Of a stretch of 64,000 nt of DNA, positions 17,299 through 26,108 are shown piece by piece (the first letter of the stretch is position 1; each line of letters opens with the position of its first letter). This DNA comes from Jannaschia seohaensis (GTDB lineage: Bacteria; Pseudomonadota; Alphaproteobacteria; Rhodobacterales; Rhodobacteraceae): the NCBI RefSeq assembly GCF_900116765.1, contig NZ_UETC01000013.1, positions 56,931 through 120,930 of the forward strand, in the 5' to 3' direction. Made by a program: the position numbers and the translations under genes. The notes under the pieces were generated by a model. The model saw only the letters and a program-made list of their open reading frames with translations. It was not told where the DNA came from and ran no database searches.

Positions 17299-18750
17299 AT
17301 GTCCGACCAAGCCACGCTTAACCGTACCGACCTCAAGGCACTCGATCACTGGATCGACGGGGCCACCGTGGCGTCCGCCGGCGGCGCCTATCTCGAGACC
17401 GTCAATCCGATGACGGGCCAGCCGCATTTGCGCGTCGCCTCCGGCACCGCGGAGGACGTCGCCAAGGCCGTCGCGGCCGCCGAGCGCGCCCGCGACGGCT
17501 GGCGCCGGTTCAACGCCGCCGAGCGCGGCCGTCTGATGCTCGGGCTCGCGCACGCGATCCGCGCCAACCGCGACCGGCTGGCCGAGATGGAACGCGCCGA
17601 CAGCGGCAAGCCGCTCGCGGGCGCACTCGCCGAGATCGAGGGCAGCGCGCAGTATTTCGAGTTCTACGGCAGCCTCGTCTATCTGCCGACGGGCGACGTG
17701 CTCGACGTCGCACCAGATCAGCACGTCTTCACAAAGCGCGAGCCCTACGGCGTGATCGGCGTGATCACACCCTGGAACCTGCCGCTCAACCAGGCCGCGC
17801 GCGCCATCGCGCCGGCGCTGGTCGCGGGCAACGTCGTGGTCGCGAAACCGTCCGAGATCACCTCCCAGACGACCATCGAGATGGCCCGGCTGGCCAGCGA
17901 GGTTGGCTTCCCGAAAGGGGTCATCAACATCGTGCTCGGCACCGGGCTCGACGTGGGTGAGGCGATCGTGCGGAACGAGTCCGTGCGCAAGGTCGCCTTC
18001 ACCGGCTCGGTCGGCGTCGGCCGCGCCATCGGTCGCATCGCGGCGGAACGGATCATTCCCCTGACGCTGGAACTCGGCGGCAAGTCGGCCAACATCATCT
18101 TCGAAGACGCCGATCTGGATCTCGCCGCAGCGGAGGCCGTGAAGGGCTTTACCCTGAACGCGGGACAGGTCTGTTCGGCAGGAACCCGCATCCTCGTGCA
18201 GCGCTCGGTCTACGAGGCCTTCACCGAGAAGATGCGCGCCGAGGTTGCCAAGATCAAGCCGGGCGAAAACCTCGGTCCGATCATAACCCCGGCGCAATTC
18301 CAACGCGTGCAGAGCTATTTCAAGGTGGCCGAGGAAGACGGCGCCCGCGTGCTGGCCGGCGGCAAGGTGGCCACCGTGTCCGGACAGGAAGGCGGTTTCT
18401 ATATCGAGCCCACGGTCTATGCCGATGTGAACAACGCCATGCGCATCGCGCAGGAGGAGATTTTCGGCCCCGTCGGCGTCGCGATCCCCTTCGACACCGA
18501 GGAAGACGCGATCCGCATCGCCAACGACAGCGATTACGGACTGATCGGCACGCTCTGGAGCCGCGATATCAGCCGGGCCCTGCGCGTCGCGGACCGGATC
18601 GAGGCAGGCCAGATCTTCGTCAACGTCTGGAACACCATGTCGGTCCAGACCCCGTTCGGCGGGCACAAGAACTCTGGCTACGGACGCGAGAAGGGGATCG
18701 AGGCGATCCACCACTATTCGCATGTCAAGACGGTGACCGTGAAGATCTGA
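17299..18750 (+). CDS. NAD(P)-dependent aldehyde dehydrogenase
   Basis: A 483-residue aldehyde dehydrogenase with every catalytic element: ITPWNLPLNQA (the Asn that orients the substrate), nucleotide-binding FTGSVGVGRAIG, general base Glu258 in LELGGKS, and nucleophile Cys292 in GQVCSAGT. EEIFGPV follows near the C terminus. A GGAGG ribosome site precedes the ATG. It is 39 bp downstream of the GST. It belongs to the broad betaine/amino-aldehyde/aromatic-aldehyde dehydrogenase group; the substrate cannot be told. Confidence 0.92.
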   Translation: MSDQATLNRTDLKALDHWIDGATVASAGGAYLETVNPMTGQPHLRVASGTAEDVAKAVAAAERARDGWRRFNAAERGRLMLGLAHAIRANRDRLAEMERADSGKPLAGALAEIEGSAQYFEFYGSLVYLPTGDVLDVAPDQHVFTKREPYGVIGVITPWNLPLNQAARAIAPALVAGNVVVAKPSEITSQTTIEMARLASEVGFPKGVINIVLGTGLDVGEAIVRNESVRKVAFTGSVGVGRAIGRIAAERIIPLTLELGGKSANIIFEDADLDLAAAEAVKGFTLNAGQVCSAGTRILVQRSVYEAFTEKMRAEVAKIKPGENLGPIITPAQFQRVQSYFKVAEEDGARVLAGGKVATVSGQEGGFYIEPTVYADVNNAMRIAQEEIFGPVGVAIPFDTEEDAIRIANDSDYGLIGTLWSRDISRALRVADRIEAGQIFVNVWNTMSVQTPFGGHKNSGYGREKGIEAIHHYSHVKTVTVKI

Positions 18751-18788
18751 GCAAGGGCAAGGTTCGGGTCAACAAGGGAGGCGCGGTC

Positions 18789-20267
18789 ATGGATGGCTCG
18801 GACCGACCGATGGCTGCGGGTGGCGTGAACCGGGAGAACGGGGTCTTCGTCGACAACGCGTGGCAACCCGCCTCCTCGGGCCGGACGCTCGACCTGATCG
18901 AGCCGGCAACCGGCCGCCGCTTCGCCGCGATCGCGGCGGGCGACTCTCGCGATGTGGACCGCGCCGTGACCGCCGCGCGCGGGGCCATTGACGGGCCCTG
19001 GGGGCGCCTCGACGCTGCGGACCGGGGACGCTTGCTGTCACGGCTCGCCGGTCTGATCGCCGACCATGCCGAAGACCTCGCGGCGCTCGAGGCCCGCGAC
19101 ACGGGCAAGCCCCTGGGTCAGGCCCGCGCGGATATCGACACCGCTGCGCGCTATTTCGAGTTCTACGGCGGCGCGGCCGACAAGGTGCACGGGCAGACGA
19201 TTCCGTATCGGTCCGGTTGGCTGGCGCTGACCGAACGCATGGCCCATGGCGTCACCGGTCATATCATTCCATGGAACTATCCGGCACAGATGGTTGGACG
19301 GACGCTGGCCCCTGCCCTCGCCATGGGCAATGCCACCGTCCTGAAGCCCGCCGAGGACGCCTGCCTGACAGCGCTGCGGCTCGCCGAACTCGCGCGCGAG
19401 GCCGGTTTTCCCGCCGGCGCGATCAACGTGGTGCCCGGACGCGGCGAGGTCGCCGGGGCGGCGCTCTCCCGGCATCCCGGCGTTGATTTCCTGTCCTTCA
19501 CCGGCAGCCCGGAGGTCGGCACCCAGGTGCAGGTTGCCGCAGCCCGGCGCCATGCCGGTTGCGTGCTGGAACTGGGCGGCAAGTCCCCCCAGATCGTCTT
19601 CAGCGATGCCGACCTCGACCTCGCGGTGCCCGCCATCGTCGCGGCGATCGTGCAGAACGCCGGCCAGACCTGTTCCGCAGGCTCACGGGTGCTTGTCGAC
19701 CGGCACGTCGAGGCAGAGCTGAGCGAACGCCTCGCACAGGCTTTCCGCACGCTTGTATCGGGTCCGCCGGAGGCAGATTGCGACCTCGGCCCGCTTATCA
19801 ACCTGACCCAGAAGCGCAGGGTGACCCGGTTTTGCGATCTTGCCGAGATGGCGGGCGTGCCACTCATCGCCGAAGGCGCGCTGGATGCGCGCGCGAAGCC
19901 CGACGGGTTCTACGTCACACCCCGGCTTTATGGTCCGGTACCACGAGACCACCCGATGGCCCGAGAGGAGATCTTCGGCCCGATCCTCTCGCTCATGCCG
20001 TTCAGCGACGAGGATGACGCGGTCGCGCTTGCCAACGGCACCGATTACGGTCTCGTCGCGGGGATCTGGTCAAGAGACGGGACACGGGCGCTCGGTGTTG
20101 CACGGCGCATCGCCGCGGGACAGGTCTTCGTTAACGGCTACGGCGCCGGCAGCGGCGTCGAACTCCCTTTCGGTGGCGTCGGCAAGTCTGGACATGGACG
20201 AGAAAAGGGGCTGGATGCGCTGTTCGAGTTCAGCGCAAGCCGTACCCTCGTCATCGCGCATGGGTGA
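18789..20267 (+). CDS. NAD(P)-dependent aldehyde dehydrogenase
   Basis: A second, 492-residue aldehyde dehydrogenase with HIIPWNYPAQM, FTGSPEVGTQV, Glu261 in LELGGKS, Cys295 in GQTCSAGS and REEIFGP. An AAGGGAGG ribosome site precedes it. It is only a distant paralogue of the gene before it, so the two probably act on different aldehydes or on the two ends of a dialdehyde. It is the last gene of the operon; no strong terminator follows directly. Confidence 0.92.
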   Translation: MDGSDRPMAAGGVNRENGVFVDNAWQPASSGRTLDLIEPATGRRFAAIAAGDSRDVDRAVTAARGAIDGPWGRLDAADRGRLLSRLAGLIADHAEDLAALEARDTGKPLGQARADIDTAARYFEFYGGAADKVHGQTIPYRSGWLALTERMAHGVTGHIIPWNYPAQMVGRTLAPALAMGNATVLKPAEDACLTALRLAELAREAGFPAGAINVVPGRGEVAGAALSRHPGVDFLSFTGSPEVGTQVQVAAARRHAGCVLELGGKSPQIVFSDADLDLAVPAIVAAIVQNAGQTCSAGSRVLVDRHVEAELSERLAQAFRTLVSGPPEADCDLGPLINLTQKRRVTRFCDLAEMAGVPLIAEGALDARAKPDGFYVTPRLYGPVPRDHPMAREEIFGPILSLMPFSDEDDAVALANGTDYGLVAGIWSRDGTRALGVARRIAAGQVFVNGYGAGSGVELPFGGVGKSGHGREKGLDALFEFSASRTLVIAHG

Positions 20268-20643
20268 CGGGTTAGGTCATTCTCGATCGAAAGGACCGCG
20301 TTCCTCAAATCGCGAAGGCTGACCCGGTTGCAGCCGGCAACCTGCAAGGCTCGATGAAACCCCTGATGTCGTGCTGCCCTGCTCAAGTCTTCGAAACGTG
20401 CCTCCCGATCCGGTTCGAAGGATATTCAATCGGCACAGAGGACGCGGAGGAAACGCTGATCATCACGCAACACGATCTCGCAGATCGACAACGGGGTCAA
20501 ATAGATGCTCTTCGTAAATGAGCCATCTGAAAGTGATCACCCGGTCCAACGCTCAGAAGTTTCCCTTTGACCACGAAGCAAATTTCCGAGCGACATGATG
20601 ACGATGGTCTGTCTCCAGGCACTTTACCGAATGCGCCTTCGAA

Positions 20644-20683
20644 CCAGAGAACGTTGGATCCCAGTCCCGCCCCCTCCGCCACT
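20644..20683 (+). repeat. tRNA-Ser/tmRNA 3'-end-like 40-bp repeat, copy A
   Basis: The copy starts CCAGAGAACGTTGG and ends CCCCTCCGCCACT. The last part matches a serine tRNA (or tmRNA) acceptor strand, discriminator and CCA. It agrees with copy B at 43615 in 35 of 40 positions and with copy C at 61101 in 33 of 40. No matching 5' acceptor strand (GGAGGGG) or anticodon arm lies upstream, so it is not a whole tRNA gene. A hairpin terminator follows 27 bp later. Confidence 0.6.
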
Positions 20684-20709
20684 TGCCCTCGCGAAAGCGT
20701 TCTCCCGAT

Positions 20710-20730
20710 CCGGCTGCGGCCGGCTTTTTC
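20710..20730 (+). terminator. rho-independent terminator-like hairpin
   Basis: The stem CCGGC/GCCGG with a 4-base loop is followed by CTTTTTC. It lies just after the tRNA-like repeat, as expected downstream of a tRNA or tmRNA gene, and would also stop read-through from the aldehyde dehydrogenase operon. Confidence 0.55.
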
Positions 20731-21145
20731 CGTTGTTTTAGAGGGTTATGCGGGAGAGGCTGAGGACCGGGGTCGGCACAAGGCAGCCAAAACAGTTCTC
20801 TCCGGCGCCATATTCTCTGAACCTCATGACTGCGCCGATTTGGTGCAGAGCTTGTAGCTTTCTGAAATTCCTACGTTTTTCTCGCCGACAACCTGAACAC
20901 TTCGATGCCGGTAGCATTCGCCGAGATGGAACAGAAATCGAACGTTCGCCAATGCGGCCGTTCGCTGCGGCATGTCCAAACGACGGGGTTGCGGACAAAG
21001 TGTGAAATCGCTGCACCTGTTCCATTGACCGCAAATGACGATTCATCTGTGCTGGGAACTCTCGTGAGACGGCACATTCGAAAGTTCGTTGACCACACAG
21101 AGGTGGTCTCAAAGAGGCCAATCTGAGGAAGGAGCTTTGAAGCTC

Positions 21146-22030
21146 CTAACCAATACCCTCAGCAAGCAAATCAAAAACCACGCGAATTCGTAGATTTGTT
21201 TTTAACTCGCGGTGGGCCACCAGCCATGTCTCGATACTGAGCGGCTCAAACGCTGAGAAAGGGTTTTCCAGCTCGGGATAGGCCGCTCCTACTTCAACTG
21301 GAAGAATACCAATCCCAAATCCCTGCCGGACAAGTTCGAGCATGAGCGTCGCACTTGACGTCGAAAAATTGAAATTTGCTGTCGTTAGATTGACGCCACG
21401 CGACGCCATCAAACCAAGCCGCAGTTCTGGCTGGTCGAAACCAACAAACGTTAACTCGGACAGGTCAGCGTGCGACTTTGGACGTCCCACTTCATCAAGA
21501 TACTGCTTTGATGCAAAAAGATGCGCTGTTGTATCCCTGAGCCGCTTTGCAATTAAGGCCTCGTCTGTGGGTCGTCCATGACGGATCGCGATATCAGCTT
21601 CACGTCGCCGCAGATCGCTTACTTCATTTGATGCGATAATCTCAATCTGGAGATCTGGCGCGATTTTGCTCAGTTTCTTAAGGATCGGCGGCAGAAAATA
21701 TGTCGCCATCATGTCTGTCGCAGAGATCAACACATGTCCGGTGACGGCTTCAGATTGGCCTGTTGCTGCAACGGATATGGTGTTCGCGGCATCGCCCATC
21801 GTTCGAAAATGCACAAGCAATTCTACGCCTGATTGCGTCAGCAAGAGCGCCCGCGACGTTCGTTCAAAGAGTGTCACGCCCAAGGCCTCTTCAAGACCTG
21901 CAACCTGTCGGCTGAGCGTCGGCTGCGTAAGCCCAAGCGCCCGCGCGGCTGCGGACAGAGATCCTTCCTCGGCGGTAACGAGAAATGCCCGTGCTTGATT
22001 CCAGTCGAAGGCTGATCGTTTCCACTCCAT
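21146..22030 (-). CDS. LysR-type transcriptional regulator
   Basis: A 294-residue LysR protein. The DNA-binding domain has WNQARAFLVTAEEGSLSAA and LTQPTLSRQVAGLEEAL; the effector-binding part has VTGHVLISATDMMATYFLPP. It belongs to the short-effector group related to GcvA/CrgA-like regulators. It is divergent from the methyltransferase operon with a 95-bp gap and is the likely regulator of that operon and itself. Confidence 0.88.
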   Translation of the reverse strand: MEWKRSAFDWNQARAFLVTAEEGSLSAAARALGLTQPTLSRQVAGLEEALGVTLFERTSRALLLTQSGVELLVHFRTMGDAANTISVAATGQSEAVTGHVLISATDMMATYFLPPILKKLSKIAPDLQIEIIASNEVSDLRRREADIAIRHGRPTDEALIAKRLRDTTAHLFASKQYLDEVGRPKSHADLSELTFVGFDQPELRLGLMASRGVNLTTANFNFSTSSATLMLELVRQGFGIGILPVEVGAAYPELENPFSAFEPLSIETWLVAHRELKTNLRIRVVFDLLAEGIG

Positions 22031-22125
22031 GATCTACGTATACCAGACCAACAAGGATGTGCAATTTCGTATTGATGGCCAGCGTTCTATGTCTGCCATC
22101 GACCAACCCAAGACAGGCGACGAAT

Positions 22126-22884
22126 ATGACACAGCTCCAAAACAAGGGCCTCTTGCCAACGCAAACCCCTGTGATGGAGGACGCAGTTCTCATGGCCTCT
22201 CGTCGTATCGGCTCCTGGGAAGTCCTCGTGAAGAGGCTGCCGCTCTCTTCTGCGGATCTTGCCAGCCGCTATGATGCTGCTTCAAGCCGTTGGGAGCGCA
22301 CGGCGGCTCGCTTTCAACTGGAAGCCGCCTATCAAGAACCGCTCTTGACCTCTCATATCGCAACGGTTCTTGGGCAAGCTGGGCCACAGGCGCGGGTCCT
22401 TGATTGCGGTGTCGGGACCGGAAGCCTGTCGATTGCTCTTGATCGTATCCTCGTGGATCGGGTCACATTCCATAGCATAGATACCTCTGCCAAGATGCTG
22501 GTGCGGGCCCGATCAAAGATGCACGCCGCCGGACTGCGTGCCCACTGTCAACAAGCTGATGTTTTGTCATTGCCTTATGATGATCAGTCTTTTGACGTGG
22601 TCATGGCCGCGCATGTCCTAGAACATCTGCCTGATCCGAAACGCGCGCTCAGGGAAATGATCCGCGTTCTGAAACCGGGTGGAATGGTGTTCGTTTGCTT
22701 AACACGCCCCTCACTCTTCGGCGCGCTTATCCAACTTAAATGGCGCACATGGGCAGTCACTGAAAAGCAGGGCGTGGCGTGGTTGCATGATTGTCAACTC
22801 GCCGATGTCGGATGCGAACCGGTCCACCTTGGCGCGTGTGCTGGGGTCGCAAGCACAGCCTTTTGGGCACGGCGTCCCACATGA
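22126..22884 (+). CDS. class I SAM-dependent methyltransferase (UbiE/Methyltransf_11-like)
   Basis: The SAM-binding motif I reads VLDCGVGTGSLSIAL at about residue 89. Motif II is around FHSIDTSAKML, the acidic loop is QADVLSLPYDDQSFDVV, and a post-motif HVLEHLPDPKRALREM and LKPGGMVFV follow, all typical of the UbiE-like fold. The start at 22126 is preceded by an AGGCGA ribosome site; an ATG at 22057 is possible but adds an unlikely leader. The product is 252 residues. It is first in a three-gene run with two membrane proteins; substrate unknown. Confidence 0.83.
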   Translation: MTQLQNKGLLPTQTPVMEDAVLMASRRIGSWEVLVKRLPLSSADLASRYDAASSRWERTAARFQLEAAYQEPLLTSHIATVLGQAGPQARVLDCGVGTGSLSIALDRILVDRVTFHSIDTSAKMLVRARSKMHAAGLRAHCQQADVLSLPYDDQSFDVVMAAHVLEHLPDPKRALREMIRVLKPGGMVFVCLTRPSLFGALIQLKWRTWAVTEKQGVAWLHDCQLADVGCEPVHLGACAGVASTAFWARRPT

Positions 22885-22909
22885 CTGGAAACCAATTGAG
22901 AGATTTCTC

Positions 22910-23611
22910 ATGATACGTTTGCAAAAAACCGAATGGGCCGTTTTGAGCCTTATCCTGGTCTATTCGTTCATTCCTGCCTTTGGCGGTTTGATCCGTGTTC
23001 TGGAACTTGTCGGCGGGCCACAAATTGCACCCGTGAACCCGCGGGCCTTGCTTGCCCCAACGCCCATCATTGTTCACATCCTAAGCAGCTTTTTGTTCTG
23101 CATTGTCGGGGCGGTTCAGTTCTTGCCAAGCATCCGGCGGCAACATCCGACAACACATCGCATCAACGGGCGGGTGATCGCCGTGGCCGGATGTGTTTCT
23201 GCACTGAGCGGTTTGTGGATGGCGCATTTCTATGTCTTTTCCGAAGCGCTGCAAGGTCCGGCGCTGTATTGGGTTCGGATTGTCTTGGGCACGGCAATGA
23301 TCGGGCTCATCGTCTGCGCTGTGGTCGCCATCAGAGCCCGTGACATCTTTCAACATAGCGCATCAATGCTGCGAGCCTATGCCATTGGCCAAGGCGCATC
23401 TACACAGGCCGTCGTCGGTATTGCCTGGATCATCACGGTCGGCTCCGAGGCGATGGGACCGCTGCGCGATGGGCTGATGATCTTTGCTTGGGTTCTTAAT
23501 CTGCTGGTCGCGGAACTCTTGATCCGTTCCATGCTCAGGCCAGCGATAGGACTGCGAAGTAGTTCGTCATTACCCCCTACGCCGCGCTCAACACTACGAA
23601 GGGAAACTTGA
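22910..23611 (+). CDS. DUF2306-like multi-pass membrane protein
   Basis: A 233-residue inner-membrane protein with six or so hydrophobic segments. It contains IVHILSSFLFCIVGAVQF, the histidine pair region HPTTHRINGRV and HSASMLRAYAIGQGA, which are the pattern of DUF2306 proteins. The conserved histidines between membrane segments hint at haem or metal binding, but function is unknown. It begins 25 bp after the methyltransferase. Confidence 0.7.
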   Translation: MIRLQKTEWAVLSLILVYSFIPAFGGLIRVLELVGGPQIAPVNPRALLAPTPIIVHILSSFLFCIVGAVQFLPSIRRQHPTTHRINGRVIAVAGCVSALSGLWMAHFYVFSEALQGPALYWVRIVLGTAMIGLIVCAVVAIRARDIFQHSASMLRAYAIGQGASTQAVVGIAWIITVGSEAMGPLRDGLMIFAWVLNLLVAELLIRSMLRPAIGLRSSSSLPPTPRSTLRRET

Positions 23612-23612
23612 A

Positions 23613-24044
23613 ATGAAATACGAAAATCGTAATCCCCGCGTCCTTTTGTCGATCCTTTGGATCTTCGTTATCCTGAATTTCTTTGCCCGTGACATTCATG
23701 AGTTTGGCCGCCCCGGCCTGTTGGAGCAAATGATTTCCGGCACGATTGACGGGGTCGTCGTGACTGACATCTTGATGCTGCTGGGGGGGATCATGATAGA
23801 GATCCCGATTTTGATGACAGTTCTCGCATTACTGTTGCCAAGTGGCGCAAATCGATGGGCGAACATTGGTGTGGGCCTTTTGACCATGGCCATGATCGTC
23901 GCGATGAACCTCAAACCCGACCTCGACAATGTCTTTTTCATGGGTATTCAGTTGATCGCTCTAATTGCCATCGTTGGTATAGCATGGCGGTGGCAGACCC
24001 CGGAGCGGACAGATGCGATGACACCTCAAATGCGCGGCGTCTGA
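23613..24044 (+). CDS. small four-helix membrane protein (possibly DUF6326)
   Basis: A 143-residue protein with four hydrophobic segments: VLLSILWIFVILNFFA, VVVTDILMLLGGIMIEIPILM, a third starting WANIGVGLL, and FFMGIQLIALIAIVGIAW. ARDIHEFG lies in the first loop. It starts 1 bp after the DUF2306 stop, so the two are surely co-expressed. I do not recognise a function. Confidence 0.6.
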   Translation: MKYENRNPRVLLSILWIFVILNFFARDIHEFGRPGLLEQMISGTIDGVVVTDILMLLGGIMIEIPILMTVLALLLPSGANRWANIGVGLLTMAMIVAMNLKPDLDNVFFMGIQLIALIAIVGIAWRWQTPERTDAMTPQMRGV

Positions 24045-24210
24045 CCGCTTGGTCCAAGCGCACGTCCAAACGCCAGCCGAGAAATTTGAAGCCTGTGTTG
24101 CAGCGATCAGTTGAAACCACAGGACAAATTGGGCATCCGTTGAGGGAATATGGAGGTCCGGTTTCAATGTGTTTAGCCTCAGTCCAAGTTCCATTTTGCA
24201 GGGCAATCAA

Positions 24211-24948
24211 ATGATATCCGAAATCGTAACCAAGCCTTTCGTGTATGACGGCCCAGGTGGTCCCTTCGAAGGTATAGTTAGTCGGCCCCTTGAGGATGCA
24301 AAGTCGGTACGAAGCGGCGTGATGGTTTGCCATGCGTTTGGCGGTCAGTCCGATGTGGATGCAACCCATGCTGAACGACTAGCCCGACTGGGCTACGTCG
24401 GCTTCGCTATTGATGTGTATGGTCAAGGTCGTCGTGCCACGACAGGTGATGAAGCGACAGCATTGATGGGCGAGATGGACGCAGATCGGGTCCTTTTGCT
24501 TGAACGGCTGAAGGCTGCACATACCGCCATGCAAGAGATGGAAAACGTTGCAGTGGACCGTACAGCCGCAATAGGTTTCTGTTTTGGCGGAAAATGTGCG
24601 CTTGATGCCGCGCGCGCAAACTTGGGGCTCAAGGCGGTGGTATCGTTCCACGGACTATTTGACCGTCCAGCTTGGGCATCAACGCCTCCCGATGTAATTG
24701 AGGCCTCTGTTCTCGTGTTGCACGGATGGGATGATCCGCTCGCCAAACCAAACGATGTTATCAGTCTCACAGATGAACTTACGATGGCGTCCGCTGACTG
24801 GCAGCTTCTTGCATTGGGCCATACGAGCCACGCATTCACTCATCCCCGGGCAGACGCTCCTGCTGAAGGCATCGTTTACAGCGAAAAAGCCACGCAAAGA
24901 GCGTGGAGCATAGCCGAACGTTTCTTAGCAGAACACCTTTCAGAATAA
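24211..24948 (+). CDS. dienelactone hydrolase family protein
   Basis: This 245-residue alpha/beta hydrolase has a cysteine nucleophile in GFCFGGKC, as in dienelactone hydrolase. The acid is in HGWDDPLA and the histidine in HTSHAFTHP. VMVCHAFGGQSD gives the oxyanion loop. The start at 24211 avoids an unlikely 14-residue leader. Family members open lactones or cleave C-C and ester bonds; no catechol-pathway genes are near, so the substrate is unknown. Confidence 0.85.
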   Translation: MISEIVTKPFVYDGPGGPFEGIVSRPLEDAKSVRSGVMVCHAFGGQSDVDATHAERLARLGYVGFAIDVYGQGRRATTGDEATALMGEMDADRVLLLERLKAAHTAMQEMENVAVDRTAAIGFCFGGKCALDAARANLGLKAVVSFHGLFDRPAWASTPPDVIEASVLVLHGWDDPLAKPNDVISLTDELTMASADWQLLALGHTSHAFTHPRADAPAEGIVYSEKATQRAWSIAERFLAEHLSE

Positions 24949-25044
24949 TAGCTGTTCGATTGAAGATGCCGTTCATGCGGAGTGCAGCATCGGTCATTGT
25001 GGGCTCGGAGCAGTCGATCGCCGCACCTCGCACGAACGACCGCT

Positions 25045-25437
25045 TCAGCCGATCTGCCCGAAGGGCCCCGATTGCATTGCCCACTCCACCGGGAACGGCT
25101 CCAGCACCCGTGCCAGCGTCACCTTCGGCCCCTGCCTGCCATCGAGGATCGCCTCGACGATGTCGGGCGCGAGCAGCGTCAGCCGCAGGACGCGGGTCAT
25201 GTATGAACGCGCGATCCCCTCGCGCTCGGCCAATTCGCCGATGGTGGCAAACTCCCCCGACGCCAGCATTCGTTTCCACCGGAACGCGCGGGCCAGAGCC
25301 TTGACCAGCGTGTTGTCCGTCCGGCGCGGATGCGCGGCGCCCTCGGGCATCTGCATCTCTTTCCGTCCGCCGCGTTTCACAATGCGGAACGGCACGTGGA
25401 GCGTCACGGTCTCGGGGATCGGAGCGCCGCGGGTCAT
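25045..25437 (-). CDS. recombinase-linked helix-turn-helix protein
   Basis: A 130-residue protein. Its middle, FATIGELAEREGIARSYMTR, is a helix-turn-helix; the end holds a PFPVEWAMQ motif. I know this arrangement from genes that follow large serine recombinases in alphaproteobacteria. It overlaps the recombinase tail by 4 bases (ATGA). The gene looks complete although its partner is truncated. It probably helped control or direct recombination. Confidence 0.65.
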   Translation of the reverse strand: MTRGAPIPETVTLHVPFRIVKRGGRKEMQMPEGAAHPRRTDNTLVKALARAFRWKRMLASGEFATIGELAEREGIARSYMTRVLRLTLLAPDIVEAILDGRQGPKVTLARVLEPFPVEWAMQSGPFGQIG

Positions 25438-25904
25438 GCGGCCGCTCCGATGTCTCCAGCCAACATCTCGCGCGTGAGGTCGTTGAGTCCGTCCAACCGC
25501 AGCCGCACGTTCAGGCCGTCGGCCCCGATATCGACCCGCTCGACCAGCAGCGTGACAATGCGGGCCTGCTCGGCAGGGAACAGCTCTTCCCACAACGGGT
25601 CGAGTTGCTGCAGGGCCGTGCGGGCGTCTGCTTCGGTGATGTCGTCGGCGTGGGCACGCGCCGCCTTCCAAGTCCCCGCAACAATCTCTGGCTGTCGGAA
25701 CACCGCAGGGAGTTGGTCTATGACCGCAGCCTCGATCTCGCCTGCCGGCACCCGGCCCACCGGGCAGGATCCGGCGCAATGCTTCAGCACGGTCTGGCTG
25801 ACGTAGTAGCGGTAGAGCCTGTCGCCCTTGCGGGTGTGGGTCGGCGAGAATGCTGCGCCGTCCGGCTCGAACAGCAGCCCCTTCAGCAGCGCGGGCGTGT
25901 CTGC
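25434..25904 (-). pseudogene. truncated large serine recombinase (C-terminal part only)
   Basis: The 156 in-frame residues match the end of a large serine recombinase. They include TPALLKGLLFEPDG and THTRKGDRLYRYYV, which belong to the zinc-ribbon region, then LWEELFPAEQARIVTLLVER and a C-terminal NDLTREML. The catalytic resolvase domain is absent. The frame opens directly onto a truncated aspartate racemase gene, so the left part was lost in a deletion or recombination that joined the two near 25905. The fragment cannot catalyse integration. Confidence 0.8.
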
Positions 25905-26050
25905 TCAATCCGTGCGAAATCCACCGAACGGATCAGAAGCTCAGGCGATGATAACCCGCCCAGTCGTTCCGCAGTAAGCGCACACAGGATCCGGTAGTAC
26001 TCCATTGTCGAATGCGCCGACATGCCTCCGAGCCCACCGATTGTTTTCAT
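25905..26050 (-). pseudogene. truncated aspartate/glutamate racemase (N-terminal part)
   Basis: The frame from 26050 begins MKTIGGLGGMSAHSTMEYY and continues through ERLGGLSSPELL and SVDFARIE, the N-terminal signature of aspartate racemases. It then runs out of frame into recombinase sequence after about 49 residues. Full-length members are about 230 residues and need two cysteines that are missing here. It starts 58 bp after the lysE gene on the same strand, so lysE and the racemase were probably one operon. Confidence 0.78.
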
Positions 26051-26108
26051 TCGCCTTTTTCTTTCTGCGGTCGCGTCTGAACTTGACGTGGCCAAAGGCG
26101 CATGGCCG

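Larger units (their letters stand above)
20268..21145. other. 880-bp stretch without a recognisable gene
   Basis: Several small open frames occur here but none has a good start or recognisable protein. The stretch holds the first tRNA-3'-end-like repeat (20644-20683) and a hairpin terminator (20710-20730). It marks the change from the GC-rich catabolic island to accessory DNA with more AT-rich codon use. Confidence 0.6.

Noticed and set aside
20644..20683. Complete tRNA-Ser gene at repeat copies A, B or C
   Set aside because: Only the 3' end is present; no matching GGAGGGG 5' strand, D-arm or anticodon arm lies upstream, and the T-loops are abnormal.
20738..21121. Minus-strand open frame of 127 residues
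   Set aside because: Rich in Cys/Arg, no motif, no ribosome site, and codon use unlike either neighbouring region.
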